A stretch of 64,000 nt of DNA, from contig CAWIMQ010000006.1 in the NCBI GenBank assembly GCA_963837265.1, forward strand, positions 558,001 to 622,000, written 5' to 3'. This DNA comes from DATBLE01 sp963837265. Lineage in GTDB: Bacteria > Actinomycetota > Thermoleophilia > Gaiellales > Gaiellaceae. The position numbers and the translations under genes are program-made. The notes beneath the pieces were generated by a model, which was given only the letters and a program-made list of their open reading frames with translations, was not told where the DNA came from and made no database searches. Below, piece after piece: positions 32,651 to 40,972 of the stretch. How positions within the stretch are numbered: the first letter of the stretch is position 1; each line of letters begins with the position of its first letter.

Positions 32651-33889
32651 TCAGCGGCGCAGGAGGTACCAGGCCTCGGCTGCGGCGACGGTCGAGGCGG
32701 CGGCGGCGATCTGCACCCCGATCAGCTCGGCGGGCCGTCCGTGAGCGATCGCGAAGGCGAGGAGCTGGGCGGCCTGCACGCCGACGAGGACGAGCGCGAA
32801 CCGAGTCCTCGCCAGGGAGAGGAAGTGGTAGACGTACACGGTCGCGAGCGCGTAGAGCGCCATCGCCAGCGAGAGCGGCCCAAGCCACGGGACCGCCGCG
32901 GCGTAGTCGTGGCCGAAGACGCCACGGATCAGCGGCCCGGCGAGGCTCCAGAGCAGGGCGGTCGCGGCCGCGCCGACGAGGCCGACCACGCCCAGCCCGG
33001 CGAGCAGGTGCCGCCGTTCCCGTACGGGGTCGCGGAGAGTCGCGACCCGCGGGAAGAGAACCGTGGTCACGCCGATCGGGACGAGCAGCAGCACACGGGC
33101 TCCGACGGAGGCGACGGCGTACGCGCCGGCGGTGGACGACGGGAAGGCGAGCTTCGCGACCAGCACGTCCACGGTCGCGAGCGCCATCAGCACGGTCAGG
33201 CCGGTCGCCGCCGCGGCGTTCGGGAGCGTGGCGAGCCGGCGTGGTCGCGACCGGTCGGCGGAGCGCCAGAGCTCGCGAAGCGGCAGCAGGGTGAGAGCCA
33301 GGGTGAATGCGGTCGCCCCGGCGACGCCGCCCATCACCGCCGCCGCGCCGCCGCCCGTGAGGCCGATCGCGAGACCGGCGCCGAGCCGGGTCCCTGCAAA
33401 GGTCAGGTGTGCAAGGCCGAGGACGACGAACAGGCGGGCGCCCTGGAGCCCGCCCCACACCGCCGGGATCACGGCCGCGCCGGCGATCGTCGCGGCGGTG
33501 GCGAAGGTCGCGCCGGAGCCGCCGCGCCCGAGCGCGACGAGAACGGCGTCGGCGACTCCGCCCGCCGCGAGCACGCCGAGCGCCCACGGCGCGAGCCCGC
33601 GGACGGTCTCGCGCAGCGCGCTCCCGGCTCGGGCCCGCCGGCCGTCGGCGAGGGCGACGGCGACCTCCCTGGCGACCGACGCCTGGAACGCGAGCGGCGG
33701 CACGGCGGCGATCAGGGTGACGACGACGAGCGCGACGAGCAGCGAGTACTCGGAGGGCGTCAGGATCCGGGCGAGCGCGATCTGGAAGACGGCATTGAGG
33801 CCGTTCGCGACCACCACCGCCCCGCCGACGAAGAGACCCGGGCCGAGGAGCTGTCGCCCGGCCGGCTGCGGAAGCGGAACCGGTTCCAT
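32651..33889 (-). CDS. Polysaccharide flippase-like membrane protein (MOP/MATE superfamily)
   Basis: The 412-residue protein has about twelve membrane helices. The N-terminal pattern GPGLFVGGAVVVANGLNAVFQIALARILTPSEYSLL is typical of the Wzx/O-antigen flippase family, which moves undecaprenyl-linked glycans across the membrane. The substrate is unknown and no glycosyltransferases lie nearby. ATG at 33889 is preceded by GAGG at five bases. The tagO-type gene at 5.1 kb could supply lipid-linked sugars, but this is speculation. Confidence 0.82.
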   Translation of the reverse strand: MEPVPLPQPAGRQLLGPGLFVGGAVVVANGLNAVFQIALARILTPSEYSLLVALVVVTLIAAVPPLAFQASVAREVAVALADGRRARAGSALRETVRGLAPWALGVLAAGGVADAVLVALGRGGSGATFATAATIAGAAVIPAVWGGLQGARLFVVLGLAHLTFAGTRLGAGLAIGLTGGGAAAVMGGVAGATAFTLALTLLPLRELWRSADRSRPRRLATLPNAAAATGLTVLMALATVDVLVAKLAFPSSTAGAYAVASVGARVLLLVPIGVTTVLFPRVATLRDPVRERRHLLAGLGVVGLVGAAATALLWSLAGPLIRGVFGHDYAAAVPWLGPLSLAMALYALATVYVYHFLSLARTRFALVLVGVQAAQLLAFAIAHGRPAELIGVQIAAAASTVAAAEAWYLLRR

Positions 33890-33951
33890 CTAGGCCTCGA
33901 CTCGACGAGCCCGGCAGCCGGGCCTTTCCCCTGCCCACATGGCCGCCATTC

Positions 33952-35097
33952 TTAGCGCGTCACGGGCGCGCCGAGCAGCACGAGGGCGACGCCGACGGCG
34001 CCGGCGGCGACCAGGGTCGTCACGACCCCGCGGCGCAGCACGAGCAGCGAGAGCGCCGCGCCGGCCAGGACGCCGCCCTGCCACCACTGGTGGAGGGAGA
34101 GGGCGAGCGGCACCGCGGAGCCGACGATCGCGCCGATCGCGGCGGGGCCGGCACCGTCGAGGAAGGCGCGCACGTCCGCGTTCGCGAGCAGCCGGTCGAA
34201 GCGGTCGGCGCCGAGCAGCACGAAGCCGAACGACGGCGCGAAGGCGACGAGCGCCGCGAGTAGGCCGCCGCCGACTCCGGCCGCGGCGTAGCCGACCACG
34301 GCCACGGTCTGCACCACCGGGCCCGGAGTGACCTGGCCGAGGGCGACCGCATTGAGGAACTCCCCGCTCGTCATCCAGTGGTAGCCGTGCACGGCGTCGT
34401 GCTGCATCAGCGGAACGATCACGAAGCCCCCTCCGTACGAGAGCGCGCCGACCTTGAGCGCAACCCAGGCCAGGGCGCCGAGACCGCCCGTCCCGGCGGT
34501 CGTGAGCAGCAGGCCCGGATGCACGAGCGAGAGCCCGGCGCGGCGGCGGAGCACCTCGGCAAGCCCGCAGCCGAGCAGGACGAGCACGAGCCAGGAGCCG
34601 ATCGTCGCCGCGGCGGCCGCTCCGGCGAGCGCGTAGCCGACGAACAGCGTCCTCGCAGAGCCGTGGGCGCGACTCCAGGCAGGCCCGAGCAGCCGGGCCC
34701 CCGCGTGCACCGCGACCGCCGCGACCGCCGCGCCCCCTCCGGCCCCGGCCCCCCGGACCCAGTCGGGCGGCGAGCCGAGGAAGAGCGCGGCGAGCGCGAG
34801 GATCAGGGCGAGGCCGGGAGCGATGAAGCAGACGCCGCCGACGAGCGCCCCGGCCGCTCCGCGCAGGCGCCATGCGGAGTAGATCGCGAGCTGCGTCGAG
34901 GCCGGCCCCGGCAGCAGGTTCGTCGCCGCAATCCCGTCCTCGAGCTCCCGGGCCTCGAGCCACCGCCGGCGCTCGACGCAGAGCCGCCGCAGCAGCGCGA
35001 TGTGCGCAGGCGGCCCGCCGAAGCCGACGACGCCGATCCGTCCCCACTCGCGCGCGATCGTCGCCAGCGGAACGGCGGCGCGCCCGCGGGGGGTCAG
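33952..35097 (-). CDS. Chromate transporter family protein ChrA (start codon CTG?)
   Basis: Two homologous CHR halves are present. The N-terminal half has VVGFGGPPAHIALLRRL and TNLLPGPASTQLAIY; the C-terminal half has LSYGGGFVIVPLMQHD and VALGQVTPGPVVQTVAVVGY. About 381 residues match the long ChrA family, proton-coupled chromate exporters. The frame is open through the whole N-terminal half, but it has no ATG, GTG or TTG before an internal GTG at 34710, which would delete the first half. CTG at 35097-35095 overlaps the upstream TGA as CTGA and is the best placed start. Confidence 0.85.
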   Translation of the reverse strand: MTPRGRAAVPLATIAREWGRIGVVGFGGPPAHIALLRRLCVERRRWLEARELEDGIAATNLLPGPASTQLAIYSAWRLRGAAGALVGGVCFIAPGLALILALAALFLGSPPDWVRGAGAGGGAAVAAVAVHAGARLLGPAWSRAHGSARTLFVGYALAGAAAAATIGSWLVLVLLGCGLAEVLRRRAGLSLVHPGLLLTTAGTGGLGALAWVALKVGALSYGGGFVIVPLMQHDAVHGYHWMTSGEFLNAVALGQVTPGPVVQTVAVVGYAAAGVGGGLLAALVAFAPSFGFVLLGADRFDRLLANADVRAFLDGAGPAAIGAIVGSAVPLALSLHQWWQGGVLAGAALSLLVLRRGVVTTLVAAGAVGVALVLLGAPVTR

Positions 35098-35663
35098 CGT
35101 GACGCGCCCGGCTTCCAGAGGGGCTCGTCCCGGCCCGCGTTGGCGGCCCGCGCGATGATGAAGAGCAGGTCGGAGAGACGGTTCAGGTACGTGAGCGCGA
35201 GCGGGTTCACGGGCGAGACCGCCAGCGCCGCCAGCTCCGCGCGCCGGCAGACCGTGCGCGCGAGGTGGAGCCGCGCGCCCGCCTCCGTCCCGCCCGGCAG
35301 GACGAAGCTCTTCAGGGGCTGCAGGGCCGCGTTCAGCCGGTCGCAGGCCTCCTCGAGCGCGTCCACCTGCGGCTGCTCGATCCGCAGCTTCCCGTCGCCC
35401 TCGACGAACGGCACGGCCAGGTCGGCGCCGAGGTCGAAGAGCTCGTTCTGGACACGCTCGAGCGGCGCCCGCAGCTCCGCCGGCACGTCGCCGGCGAGGG
35501 CGAGCCCGAGCTGGGCGTTGACCTCTTCCACCGCGCCCGCGGCGGCGACGCGTGGATCCGTCTTCGGCACGCGGGAGCCGTCGCCGAGGCTCGTCAGGCC
35601 CGCGTCCCCGGTGCGCGTGTAGATCCGGGTGAGGCGGACCGGCTCGTCGCGCCTGCGGGGCAC
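35094..35663 (-). CDS. Cob(I)alamin adenosyltransferase, PduO type
   Basis: This enzyme transfers adenosyl from ATP to cobalamin to make adenosylcobalamin for the B12 mutase encoded nearby. The ATP-binding N-terminus IYTRTGDAGLTSLGDGSRV (14-32) and TDPRVAAAGAVEEVNAQLG are diagnostic. The C-terminal VCRRAELAALA and LNRLSDLLFIIAR line the cobalamin site. The 189 residues match the family. GTG at 35663 starts two bases after the acyl-CoA dehydrogenase stop. Its position with the mutase and acyl-CoA genes supports the cofactor role. Confidence 0.95.
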   Translation of the reverse strand: MPRRRDEPVRLTRIYTRTGDAGLTSLGDGSRVPKTDPRVAAAGAVEEVNAQLGLALAGDVPAELRAPLERVQNELFDLGADLAVPFVEGDGKLRIEQPQVDALEEACDRLNAALQPLKSFVLPGGTEAGARLHLARTVCRRAELAALAVSPVNPLALTYLNRLSDLLFIIARAANAGRDEPLWKPGASR

Positions 35664-35665
35664 GG

Positions 35666-36826
35666 CTAGCCCGAGGCGAGCGCCTGCCGGCGCAGGCCGA
35701 GGACGGCGCGGGCGATCACGAGCCGCTGGATCTCGCTCGTCCCCTCGTAGATCTCGGTGATCTTCGCGTCGCGGTAGTAGCGCTCGACCGGGAACTCCTT
35801 CGTGTAGCCGTAGCCGCCGAAGACCTGGATCGCCTCCGCCGTCTGCCGCCGTGCCGTCTCCGACGCGAACAGCTTCGCCTTCGCGCCGGCCTCGGTGTGC
35901 GGCTGCCCCTGCTGCTTCAGCCAGGCGGCGCGGAGCGTGAGCAGCCGCGCGGCGTCGATCTCCGTCGACATGTTCGCGAGCTTGTGCTGGATCGCCTGGA
36001 AGTCGCCGAGCCGCCTGCCGAACTGCTTCCGCTCGAGCGCGTACGACCGGGCGGCGTCGAATGCCGCCTGGGCGATCCCGACCGCCTGCGCGGCGATCCC
36101 GATCCGGCCGCCGTCGAGCGTGGCCATCGCGACGTTGAAGCCCTTCCCCTCCTCGTGGAGGAGCCTGTCGGCGTCGACGTGCGCGTCCACGACCAGGTCG
36201 CTCGTCGTCGTCGAGTTCAGGCCGAGCTTCTCCTCGTCGCGCGTGACCCTGACGTGCTCGGCGTCGAGGACGAACGCCGACACCCCGGCCGCCGTCGCGC
36301 TCTCCGGGTCGGTTCGCGCGAAGAAGAGGAACGTGCCGGCGTGGCGCGCGGTCGAGATGAAGCGCTTCGACCCGCTGATCCGCCAGCCGCCCTCCTCCGG
36401 CGTGGCCGAGGTGCGAAGCGAGCCTGCGTCGGATCCCGACTCCGCCTCGGTCAGGGCGAATGCGCCGATCGTCTCGCCCCGGGCGAGCGGCGGCACGAAA
36501 CGTGCGCGCTGCTCGTCGGTGCCGAAGGCCATGATCGGGAGCGTCACCGCGCTCGTGTGCACGGCGACGGTCACGCCCACGCCGGCGTCGGCCCGGGAGA
36601 GCTCCTCGAGCACGAGGATGTACGAGACGAAGTCCGCGCCGGCGCCGCCGTACTCCTCCGGCACGCACACGCCCATCAACCCGAGCTCGGCGAGCCTCGG
36701 GTACAGCTCCTTCGGGAAGCGATGCTCCCGGTCCCAGTCGGCGGCGCCCGGCTCGATCTCGGCCTGCGCGAAGTCCCGGGCAACGGCCTGGATCTCGCGC
36801 TGCTCCGCCGTCAGCTCGAAGTCCAC
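35666..36826 (-). CDS. Acyl-CoA dehydrogenase
   Basis: This FAD enzyme makes a 2-enoyl-CoA and gives electrons to ETF. The 386 residues include FALTEAESGSDAGSL, the flavin segment GWRISGSKRFIS and the catalytic Glu361 in ITEIYEGTSEIQRLVIAR, the position used by short- and branched-chain enzymes. The chain-length preference cannot be fixed from sequence; the neighbouring isobutyryl-type mutase suggests branched or short substrates. GTG at 36826 follows TAGACT by seven bases. It is the first gene of an operon with the adenosyltransferase and chrA. Confidence 0.95.
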   Translation of the reverse strand: MDFELTAEQREIQAVARDFAQAEIEPGAADWDREHRFPKELYPRLAELGLMGVCVPEEYGGAGADFVSYILVLEELSRADAGVGVTVAVHTSAVTLPIMAFGTDEQRARFVPPLARGETIGAFALTEAESGSDAGSLRTSATPEEGGWRISGSKRFISTARHAGTFLFFARTDPESATAAGVSAFVLDAEHVRVTRDEEKLGLNSTTTSDLVVDAHVDADRLLHEEGKGFNVAMATLDGGRIGIAAQAVGIAQAAFDAARSYALERKQFGRRLGDFQAIQHKLANMSTEIDAARLLTLRAAWLKQQGQPHTEAGAKAKLFASETARRQTAEAIQVFGGYGYTKEFPVERYYRDAKITEIYEGTSEIQRLVIARAVLGLRRQALASG

Positions 36827-36833
36827 GGCCGCG

Positions 36834-36839
36834 AGTCTA
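36834..36839 (-). promoter_or_regulatory. -10 element of the acyl-CoA dehydrogenase operon
   Basis: TAGACT on the minus strand, seven bases before GTG 36826. It overlaps the stop codon of the upstream reductase gene. Confidence 0.45.
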
Positions 36840-37547
36840 GTAACCGCTGAACCGCCCGGCGACGACCTGGTCGTCGGGGATCCCGGCCTGCTTCAGCGCG
36901 TCGGCGACCCCCTCGACCATCGCCGGGGGACCGGCGACGAGGTAGGTGTACGAGGCGAGGTCACCGTCGAGGTGGTCGCGCAGCATCGCCGCGTCCACCC
37001 GCCTCGTCTCACCCTCCCAGCCCGGGTCCTGCGTCATCGTCACGACCAGCCGGACGCCGTCGCGCGCGCCCGCGATCTCCTCGAGCTCGTCGAGGAACGC
37101 GGTCGACTCGCGGTCGCGGTTCGAGTAGACGAGCGTGATCCGGTAGGGCAGGTCGAGGTCGGCGATGTAGCGGAGCATGCTCCGGAAGACGGTGATCCCG
37201 ATCCCGCCCGCGACGAACACGTACTCGCGCCCGGCGTCCTCCGGGAGGGCGAAGTCGCCCTTCGGCTGCTCGACGTCGACCTCGGCGCCGACGGGCAGCT
37301 CGACGAGCGAGCGCTTGAACGCCGAGTCGCGGAGGCGCGTCGCGAAGCCGAGCACGCCGCGCTCGGTCGGGGAGGTGACGACGGAGATGTGACGGCGAGG
37401 CCCCTTCTCGTCGTCGTAGGGCGGGTCGAGCAGCTCCACCCAGAAGTACTGCCCCGGGCGGAAGTCGACCTCTGCCCCCAGGAGATCGAAGATGACAAGA
37501 AGCGTCCCCTTGGCGACCTCTCGCTTCTCTCGTATCACCGCGCGCAT
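36837..37547 (-). CDS. Ferredoxin-NADP reductase superfamily oxidoreductase
   Basis: This 236-residue flavin reductase module has an N-terminal FAD barrel with FRPGQYFWVEL and RRHISVVTSP (the RxxS-type flavin motif), then an NAD(P) domain with VAGGIGITVFRSMLRYI and YTYLVAGPPAMVEGV. It has no iron-sulfur or globin domain, so it must act with a partner protein that is not identifiable here. ATG at 37547 is assumed. TAGACT lies 10 bases upstream, and an upstream GTG (about 37574) is possible. Confidence 0.85.
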   Translation of the reverse strand: MRAVIREKREVAKGTLLVIFDLLGAEVDFRPGQYFWVELLDPPYDDEKGPRRHISVVTSPTERGVLGFATRLRDSAFKRSLVELPVGAEVDVEQPKGDFALPEDAGREYVFVAGGIGITVFRSMLRYIADLDLPYRITLVYSNRDRESTAFLDELEEIAGARDGVRLVVTMTQDPGWEGETRRVDAAMLRDHLDGDLASYTYLVAGPPAMVEGVADALKQAGIPDDQVVAGRFSGY

Positions 37548-37609
37548 CGCAAACCCGAGTCTAGTGACGAACACTCTCCTGTAGCGCGCGCGGGCGGAGC
37601 CCGTGAGCG

Positions 37610-38440
37610 CTAGTAGTCGTAGAAGCCCCGGCCGCTCTTGCGGCCGAGCCGGCCCGCCGCCACGTGCTCGAGCAGGAGCGGGCACGGAGCGTACTTCTCG
37701 TCGCCGAGCCCCGCGTGGAGAACGTCCATGATCGCCACGCAGGTGTCGAGGCCGATCAGGTCGGCGAGCGCGAGGGGACCGATCGGGTGGTTGAAGCCGA
37801 GCTTCGCGATCGTGTCGATCGCCTCCGCCTCGGCGACCCCGTTCTGGAGCGCGTAGGCAGCCTCGTTGACGAAGGGCATCAGGATCCGGTTCGAGACGAA
37901 CCCGGGGAAGTCGTTCGCCTCCGCCGGCGTCTTCCCGAGCTCGCACGCGAGCTCGACGATCGCGGCCGCGGTCTCGTCGGAGGTCGACGGCGACCGCACG
38001 ACCTCGACCAGCGCCATCAGCGGCACCGGGTAGAAGAAGTGCATGCCGATCACGCGGTCCGGGCGTCCGGTCGCGGCGGCGAGCGTCGCGATCGGGATCG
38101 AGGACGTGTTCGAGGCGAGGATCGCGTGCGCGGGCAGCTCCTCGTCGGCGCGCCGGAAGATATCCGTCTTGACGGCCGCGTCCTCGACCACCGCCTCGAT
38201 CATCAGGTCGGCCGGAACGAGATCCTCCACCCGCCCGACCCGCGCGAGCACCCCGCCGGGGTCTGGACCGCCCTTCTGGGCGAGCTTCGCCAGGCTCTTT
38301 CGCATCGCCTCGAGGCCGCGCTCGACGGCACCCGGCGCGGCGTCGTGCAGCGAGACCCGCCGTCCGGACGTCGCCGCCACCTGGGCGATCCCGCCGCCCA
38401 TCTGCCCGGCGCCGACGACCAGGACGTGCTCGAAGCTCAC
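37610..38440 (-). CDS. 3-hydroxyacyl-CoA dehydrogenase (3-hydroxybutyryl-CoA type)
   Basis: This enzyme oxidises 3-hydroxyacyl-CoA with NAD+. It has 276 residues with the dinucleotide loop VVGAGQMGGGIAQVAA, the catalytic histidine in GMHFFYPVPLMALVEVV, and the dimer segment FVSNRILMPFVNEAAYALQ. It is a monofunctional enzyme, unlike FadB. GTG at 38440 follows TACGCT by exactly six bases. It belongs functionally with the hydratase and thiolase in this block. Confidence 0.95.
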   Translation of the reverse strand: MSFEHVLVVGAGQMGGGIAQVAATSGRRVSLHDAAPGAVERGLEAMRKSLAKLAQKGGPDPGGVLARVGRVEDLVPADLMIEAVVEDAAVKTDIFRRADEELPAHAILASNTSSIPIATLAAATGRPDRVIGMHFFYPVPLMALVEVVRSPSTSDETAAAIVELACELGKTPAEANDFPGFVSNRILMPFVNEAAYALQNGVAEAEAIDTIAKLGFNHPIGPLALADLIGLDTCVAIMDVLHAGLGDEKYAPCPLLLEHVAAGRLGRKSGRGFYDY

Positions 38441-38446
38441 CGGCGG

Positions 38447-38452
38447 AGCGTA
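38447..38452 (-). promoter_or_regulatory. -10 element of the 3-hydroxyacyl-CoA dehydrogenase gene
   Basis: TACGCT on the minus strand, six bases before GTG 38440. Confidence 0.45.
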
Positions 38453-38507
38453 TCGCCGGCGGGGATGCTCGACCTCGCCGGGTGGATGCGGGCGAGCGGC
38501 GGCGGCA

Positions 38508-39041
38508 CTAGCGCCGGCCGCCGGCGGCGGTGACGGCGTACAGGGCGTAGTCCACGCGTGCGTCTCCCTCGGGCATGAAGCCGCGCATCACTCCCTCGAA
38601 CGCGAATCCGGCTCGCTCGAGCGCCCGCCTCATCGCGACGTTCTCCACGTCCGTCGATGCCTGTACGCGCGGATACCCGTGCTCGAGGAGGTGGCCCGAG
38701 AGCAGGGCGACCGCCTCCGTCCCGATCCCCCGCCCCCGCGCCTCGGGCACGAGCTCGATCCCGAGCTCGCAGACACCCGGCGGCGCCGCCTGCTCCGGCG
38801 CCCTCGCCTGGATCGAGCCGGTCAGGCGCCCGCCGGCCTCGACCGCGAGGTCGAGGAATCCGTCCACGAACCTCCCCGAGCGCTCGAGCCGCAGCGCCAT
38901 GCGCTCGCGAACCGCAGGGCCGTCACCGCGCGACACCACCGGCCCGGCCGCCTGCTCGATTTGCCGGATCGCCTCGTCCAACTCGGCCCGGCGGTACGGT
39001 CGGAGCGTGACCTGTCCCCCGCGGAGGACGAGGCGCCTCAC
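38508..39041 (-). CDS. GNAT family N-acetyltransferase (RimJ/RimL-like)
   Basis: The 177-residue GNAT acetyltransferase begins LVLRGGQVTLRPYRRAELDE and has the acetyl-CoA loop ELVPEARGRGIGTEAVALL. The later segment RVQASTDVENVAMRRALERAGFAFEGVMRGF is typical of the RimJ/RimL subgroup acting on protein N-termini or small molecules. The substrate is unknown. GTG at 39041 overlaps the HAD gene stop (GTGA), indicating one transcript with the thiolase. Confidence 0.87.
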   Translation of the reverse strand: MRRLVLRGGQVTLRPYRRAELDEAIRQIEQAAGPVVSRGDGPAVRERMALRLERSGRFVDGFLDLAVEAGGRLTGSIQARAPEQAAPPGVCELGIELVPEARGRGIGTEAVALLSGHLLEHGYPRVQASTDVENVAMRRALERAGFAFEGVMRGFMPEGDARVDYALYAVTAAGGRR

Positions 39042-39655
39042 GGCAGCGGCAGGCCTGCGCCGAGAGCCGTCAGCTCCTCGGCCAGCCGGTCCTCGCCGTC
39101 GTAGAGGATCGCGCGCATGCCGATCCGCGCCGCCGCCTCGACGTTCTCCCGCCGGTCGTCCACGAACAGGGCATCACCCGGCTCGACGCCGAGGCCGGCC
39201 AGGCAGCTGAGGTAGATCTCGGGCTCCGGCTTGATCGACCCGACCTCGAAGGAGAGCGTCACCTGAGTCAGGCCGTCGAGCCAGCCGAAGCCCTTCCGGG
39301 CGAGCCGCCAGACGTCGCTCCCCATGTTCGAGAGGATCGCGGTCGGGGCTCCCGATGCCACCAGCCTGACGAGCCAGTCGACCATGCGGTCGTTGAGCCG
39401 CAGCCAGCTCTCCGAGTCCTCGCGGATCAGCTCCTCGATCCGGTCCCGGCCGAGCTCGACTCCGAGGTCGGCGGCGACGAGCGGCCAGTACGTCTCGCCG
39501 TCCAGCACCCCCCGGTCGTAATCAGGCCGGTGGCGCCAGTAGGCGGCGGCGAACCGCTCGGCCTCGGCGCCGGCGAGCCGCTCGAGGCGGCGGACGCTCT
39601 CGCCTTCCTGCTCGAGCGAGAGGACGTTGCCGTAGTCGAGAACGACTGCCGGCAG
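39038..39655 (-). CDS. HAD-family phosphatase-like hydrolase (start codon CTG?)
   Basis: The HAD motifs are complete only if the gene starts upstream of its first usual start codon. Motif I VVLDYGNVL carries the nucleophile Asp7, motif II is AILSNMGSD, the lysine of motif III is in IKPEPEIYL and motif IV is LFVDDRREN. The earliest GTG in frame (CTG-preceded VLDGETYW) lies about 50 residues after the nucleophile. CTG at 39655-39653, one base after the thiolase TAG and with GAGG at six bases, is the only well-placed start (205 residues). The substrate is unknown. Confidence 0.83.
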   Translation of the reverse strand: MPAVVLDYGNVLSLEQEGESVRRLERLAGAEAERFAAAYWRHRPDYDRGVLDGETYWPLVAADLGVELGRDRIEELIREDSESWLRLNDRMVDWLVRLVASGAPTAILSNMGSDVWRLARKGFGWLDGLTQVTLSFEVGSIKPEPEIYLSCLAGLGVEPGDALFVDDRRENVEAAARIGMRAILYDGEDRLAEELTALGAGLPLP

Positions 39656-39656
39656 G

Positions 39657-40808
39657 CTAGACCTCGACCAGGAGCGCGTCGCCCTGGCCTCCGCCCGAGC
39701 AGATCGCGGCCAGCCCGAGCCCGCCGCCCTCCCGGCGAAGCTCGTAGATCATGGTCGAGAGGATGCGCGCCCCGGAGGCGCCGATCGGGTGGCCGAGCGC
39801 GACCGCGCCGCCGTTCACGTTCACCGTCTCCGGGTCGGCGCCCAGCATCCTCGTCGAGTTGAGCGCGACCGAGCAGAACGCCTCGTTCACCTCGATTCGC
39901 TTCACGTCGCCGATCGTCTTGCCCGCCCGGTCGAGGGCGACCTTCCCCGCCCCGGCGGGCGTGCGGGCGAGGTAGGCGAACTCGTCCGCCACGTACCCCT
40001 GGGCGACGATCGTGGCCAGCACGTCGAGCCCGCGCTTCCTCGCGAGCTCCTCGCTGGTGACGACGAGCGCCCCGGCCCCGTCGTTGACGCCCGGCGCGTT
40101 GCCGGCGGTGGTCGTCCCGTCCGGGTCGAAGATCGGCTCGAGCGACGCCAGCTTCTCGAGCGTCGTGTCGCGCCGCGGGCCCTCGTCGGCTACGAGCTCG
40201 CCGACCGCGACGATCTCGTCGGCGAACCGGCCCTCGTCCATGGCCGCGACCGCGCGCTCGTGCGAGCGCAGCGCCCATGCGTCCTGCTCCTCGCGCGTGA
40301 TCCCGAGCTCGCGGGCGACCAGCGAGGCCTGCTCGACCATGTGCTTGCGGTCGAAGCTCGAGGTCAGGCCGTCGTGGACCATCAGGTCGATCAGGGCGCC
40401 GTCTCCCAGCCGGTAGCCGAACCGCGCCTTCGCGAGCGCGTACGGCGCGCTCGACATCGACTCCATGCCGCCGGCGACGACCACCGAATGGTCGCCGGAC
40501 CGGATCATCAGGTCGGCGATCTCGACCGCCCTGATGCTGGAGGCGCAGACCTTGTTGATCGTGTCCGCCGGCAGCTCGACCGGGAGCCCGGCGCCGATCG
40601 CGGCCTGGCGTGCGGGCGCCTGCCCGGCACCGCCCTGGAGCACCTGGCCCATGACGACGTACTCGACCTCCGAGTCCTCGACGTCCACCCGATCGAGCGC
40701 CGCGCGGATCGCGATCGCGCCCAGCTCGGTCGCCTGCTTGTCGGCAAGGCCGCCTCCGAGGCGCCCGAAGGGCGTCCGGACGGCCGAGACGATCACGGAC
40801 CGGGCCAC
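39657..40808 (-). CDS. Acetyl-CoA acetyltransferase (thiolase)
   Basis: This thiolase cleaves or forms 3-oxoacyl-CoA. The 383-residue protein has the acyl-accepting Cys88 in NKVCASSIRAVEIA, the histidine of VALGHPIGASGARIL and the second cysteine in AAICSGGGQGDALLVEV. It may act in beta-oxidation with the hydratase and dehydrogenase nearby or in acetoacetyl-CoA synthesis. GTG at 40808 follows TATGTT by exactly six bases. Downstream HAD and GNAT genes are coupled to it. Confidence 0.96.
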   Translation of the reverse strand: MARSVIVSAVRTPFGRLGGGLADKQATELGAIAIRAALDRVDVEDSEVEYVVMGQVLQGGAGQAPARQAAIGAGLPVELPADTINKVCASSIRAVEIADLMIRSGDHSVVVAGGMESMSSAPYALAKARFGYRLGDGALIDLMVHDGLTSSFDRKHMVEQASLVARELGITREEQDAWALRSHERAVAAMDEGRFADEIVAVGELVADEGPRRDTTLEKLASLEPIFDPDGTTTAGNAPGVNDGAGALVVTSEELARKRGLDVLATIVAQGYVADEFAYLARTPAGAGKVALDRAGKTIGDVKRIEVNEAFCSVALNSTRMLGADPETVNVNGGAVALGHPIGASGARILSTMIYELRREGGGLGLAAICSGGGQGDALLVEV

Positions 40809-40814
40809 GGTCGC

Positions 40815-40820
40815 AACATA
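40815..40820 (-). promoter_or_regulatory. -10 element of the thiolase operon
   Basis: TATGTT on the minus strand, six bases before GTG 40808. It is divergent from the trp promoter. Confidence 0.45.
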
Positions 40821-40865
40821 CCCTCACCGACAAGGGAGCCGACGGCGGGGGCTTGCCCCATCGGT

Positions 40866-40871
40866 TACGCT
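40866..40871 (+). promoter_or_regulatory. -10 element of the trp operon
   Basis: TACGCT lies 10 bases before the trp leader ATG. It is the same hexamer as before several leaderless genes here. A clear -35 was not found. Confidence 0.4.
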
Positions 40872-40881
40872 GGGCCGGAGA

Positions 40882-40947
40882 ATGATCCTTCCGTTCCGCA
40901 CCTGGGCCTGGTTCCGGCGCCACGAGCGGGGCGGCGGCCTGGCCTGA
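40882..40947 (+). CDS. trpL: Tryptophan operon leader peptide
   Basis: The 21-codon frame ATG to TGA encodes MILPFRTWAWFRRHERGGGL-A, with two Trp codons at 40903 and 40909 separated by one Ala codon. It ends 25 bases before an intrinsic terminator and 62 bases before trpE, the classical layout of ribosome-mediated attenuation. When charged Trp-tRNA is scarce the ribosome would stall at the Trp codons and terminator formation would be prevented. GGAG lies three bases before the ATG. Confidence 0.88.
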   Translation: MILPFRTWAWFRRHERGGGLA

Positions 40948-40971
40948 TCGCACCTCCATCCGTCCCGCTCG
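40923..40971 (+). promoter_or_regulatory. Leader-region helix of the trp attenuator
   Basis: CGAGCGGGGCGG (40923-40934) can pair with CCGTCCCGCTCG (40960-40971) over 12 base pairs with one G-U. The 5' arm is in the leader reading frame and would be covered by a ribosome that reaches the stop codon. The 3' arm ends one base before the terminator stem. How this helix competes with the terminator is not resolved. Confidence 0.55.
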
Positions 40972-40972
40972 C

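Noticed and set aside
33907..33921. GCCCGGC-A-GCCGGGC hairpin as a terminator for chrA
   Set aside because: It lies on the far side of the gap close to the flippase start, and no T-run follows in the minus direction.
30966..33938. A 990-codon minus-strand frame spanning the mutase and flippase
   Set aside because: It reads through both genes in another frame; the two shorter frames carry clear family motifs.
33952..34710. A short ChrA starting at the GTG at 34710
   Set aside because: It would discard the complete first CHR half, whose conserved sequence continues in frame to 35097.
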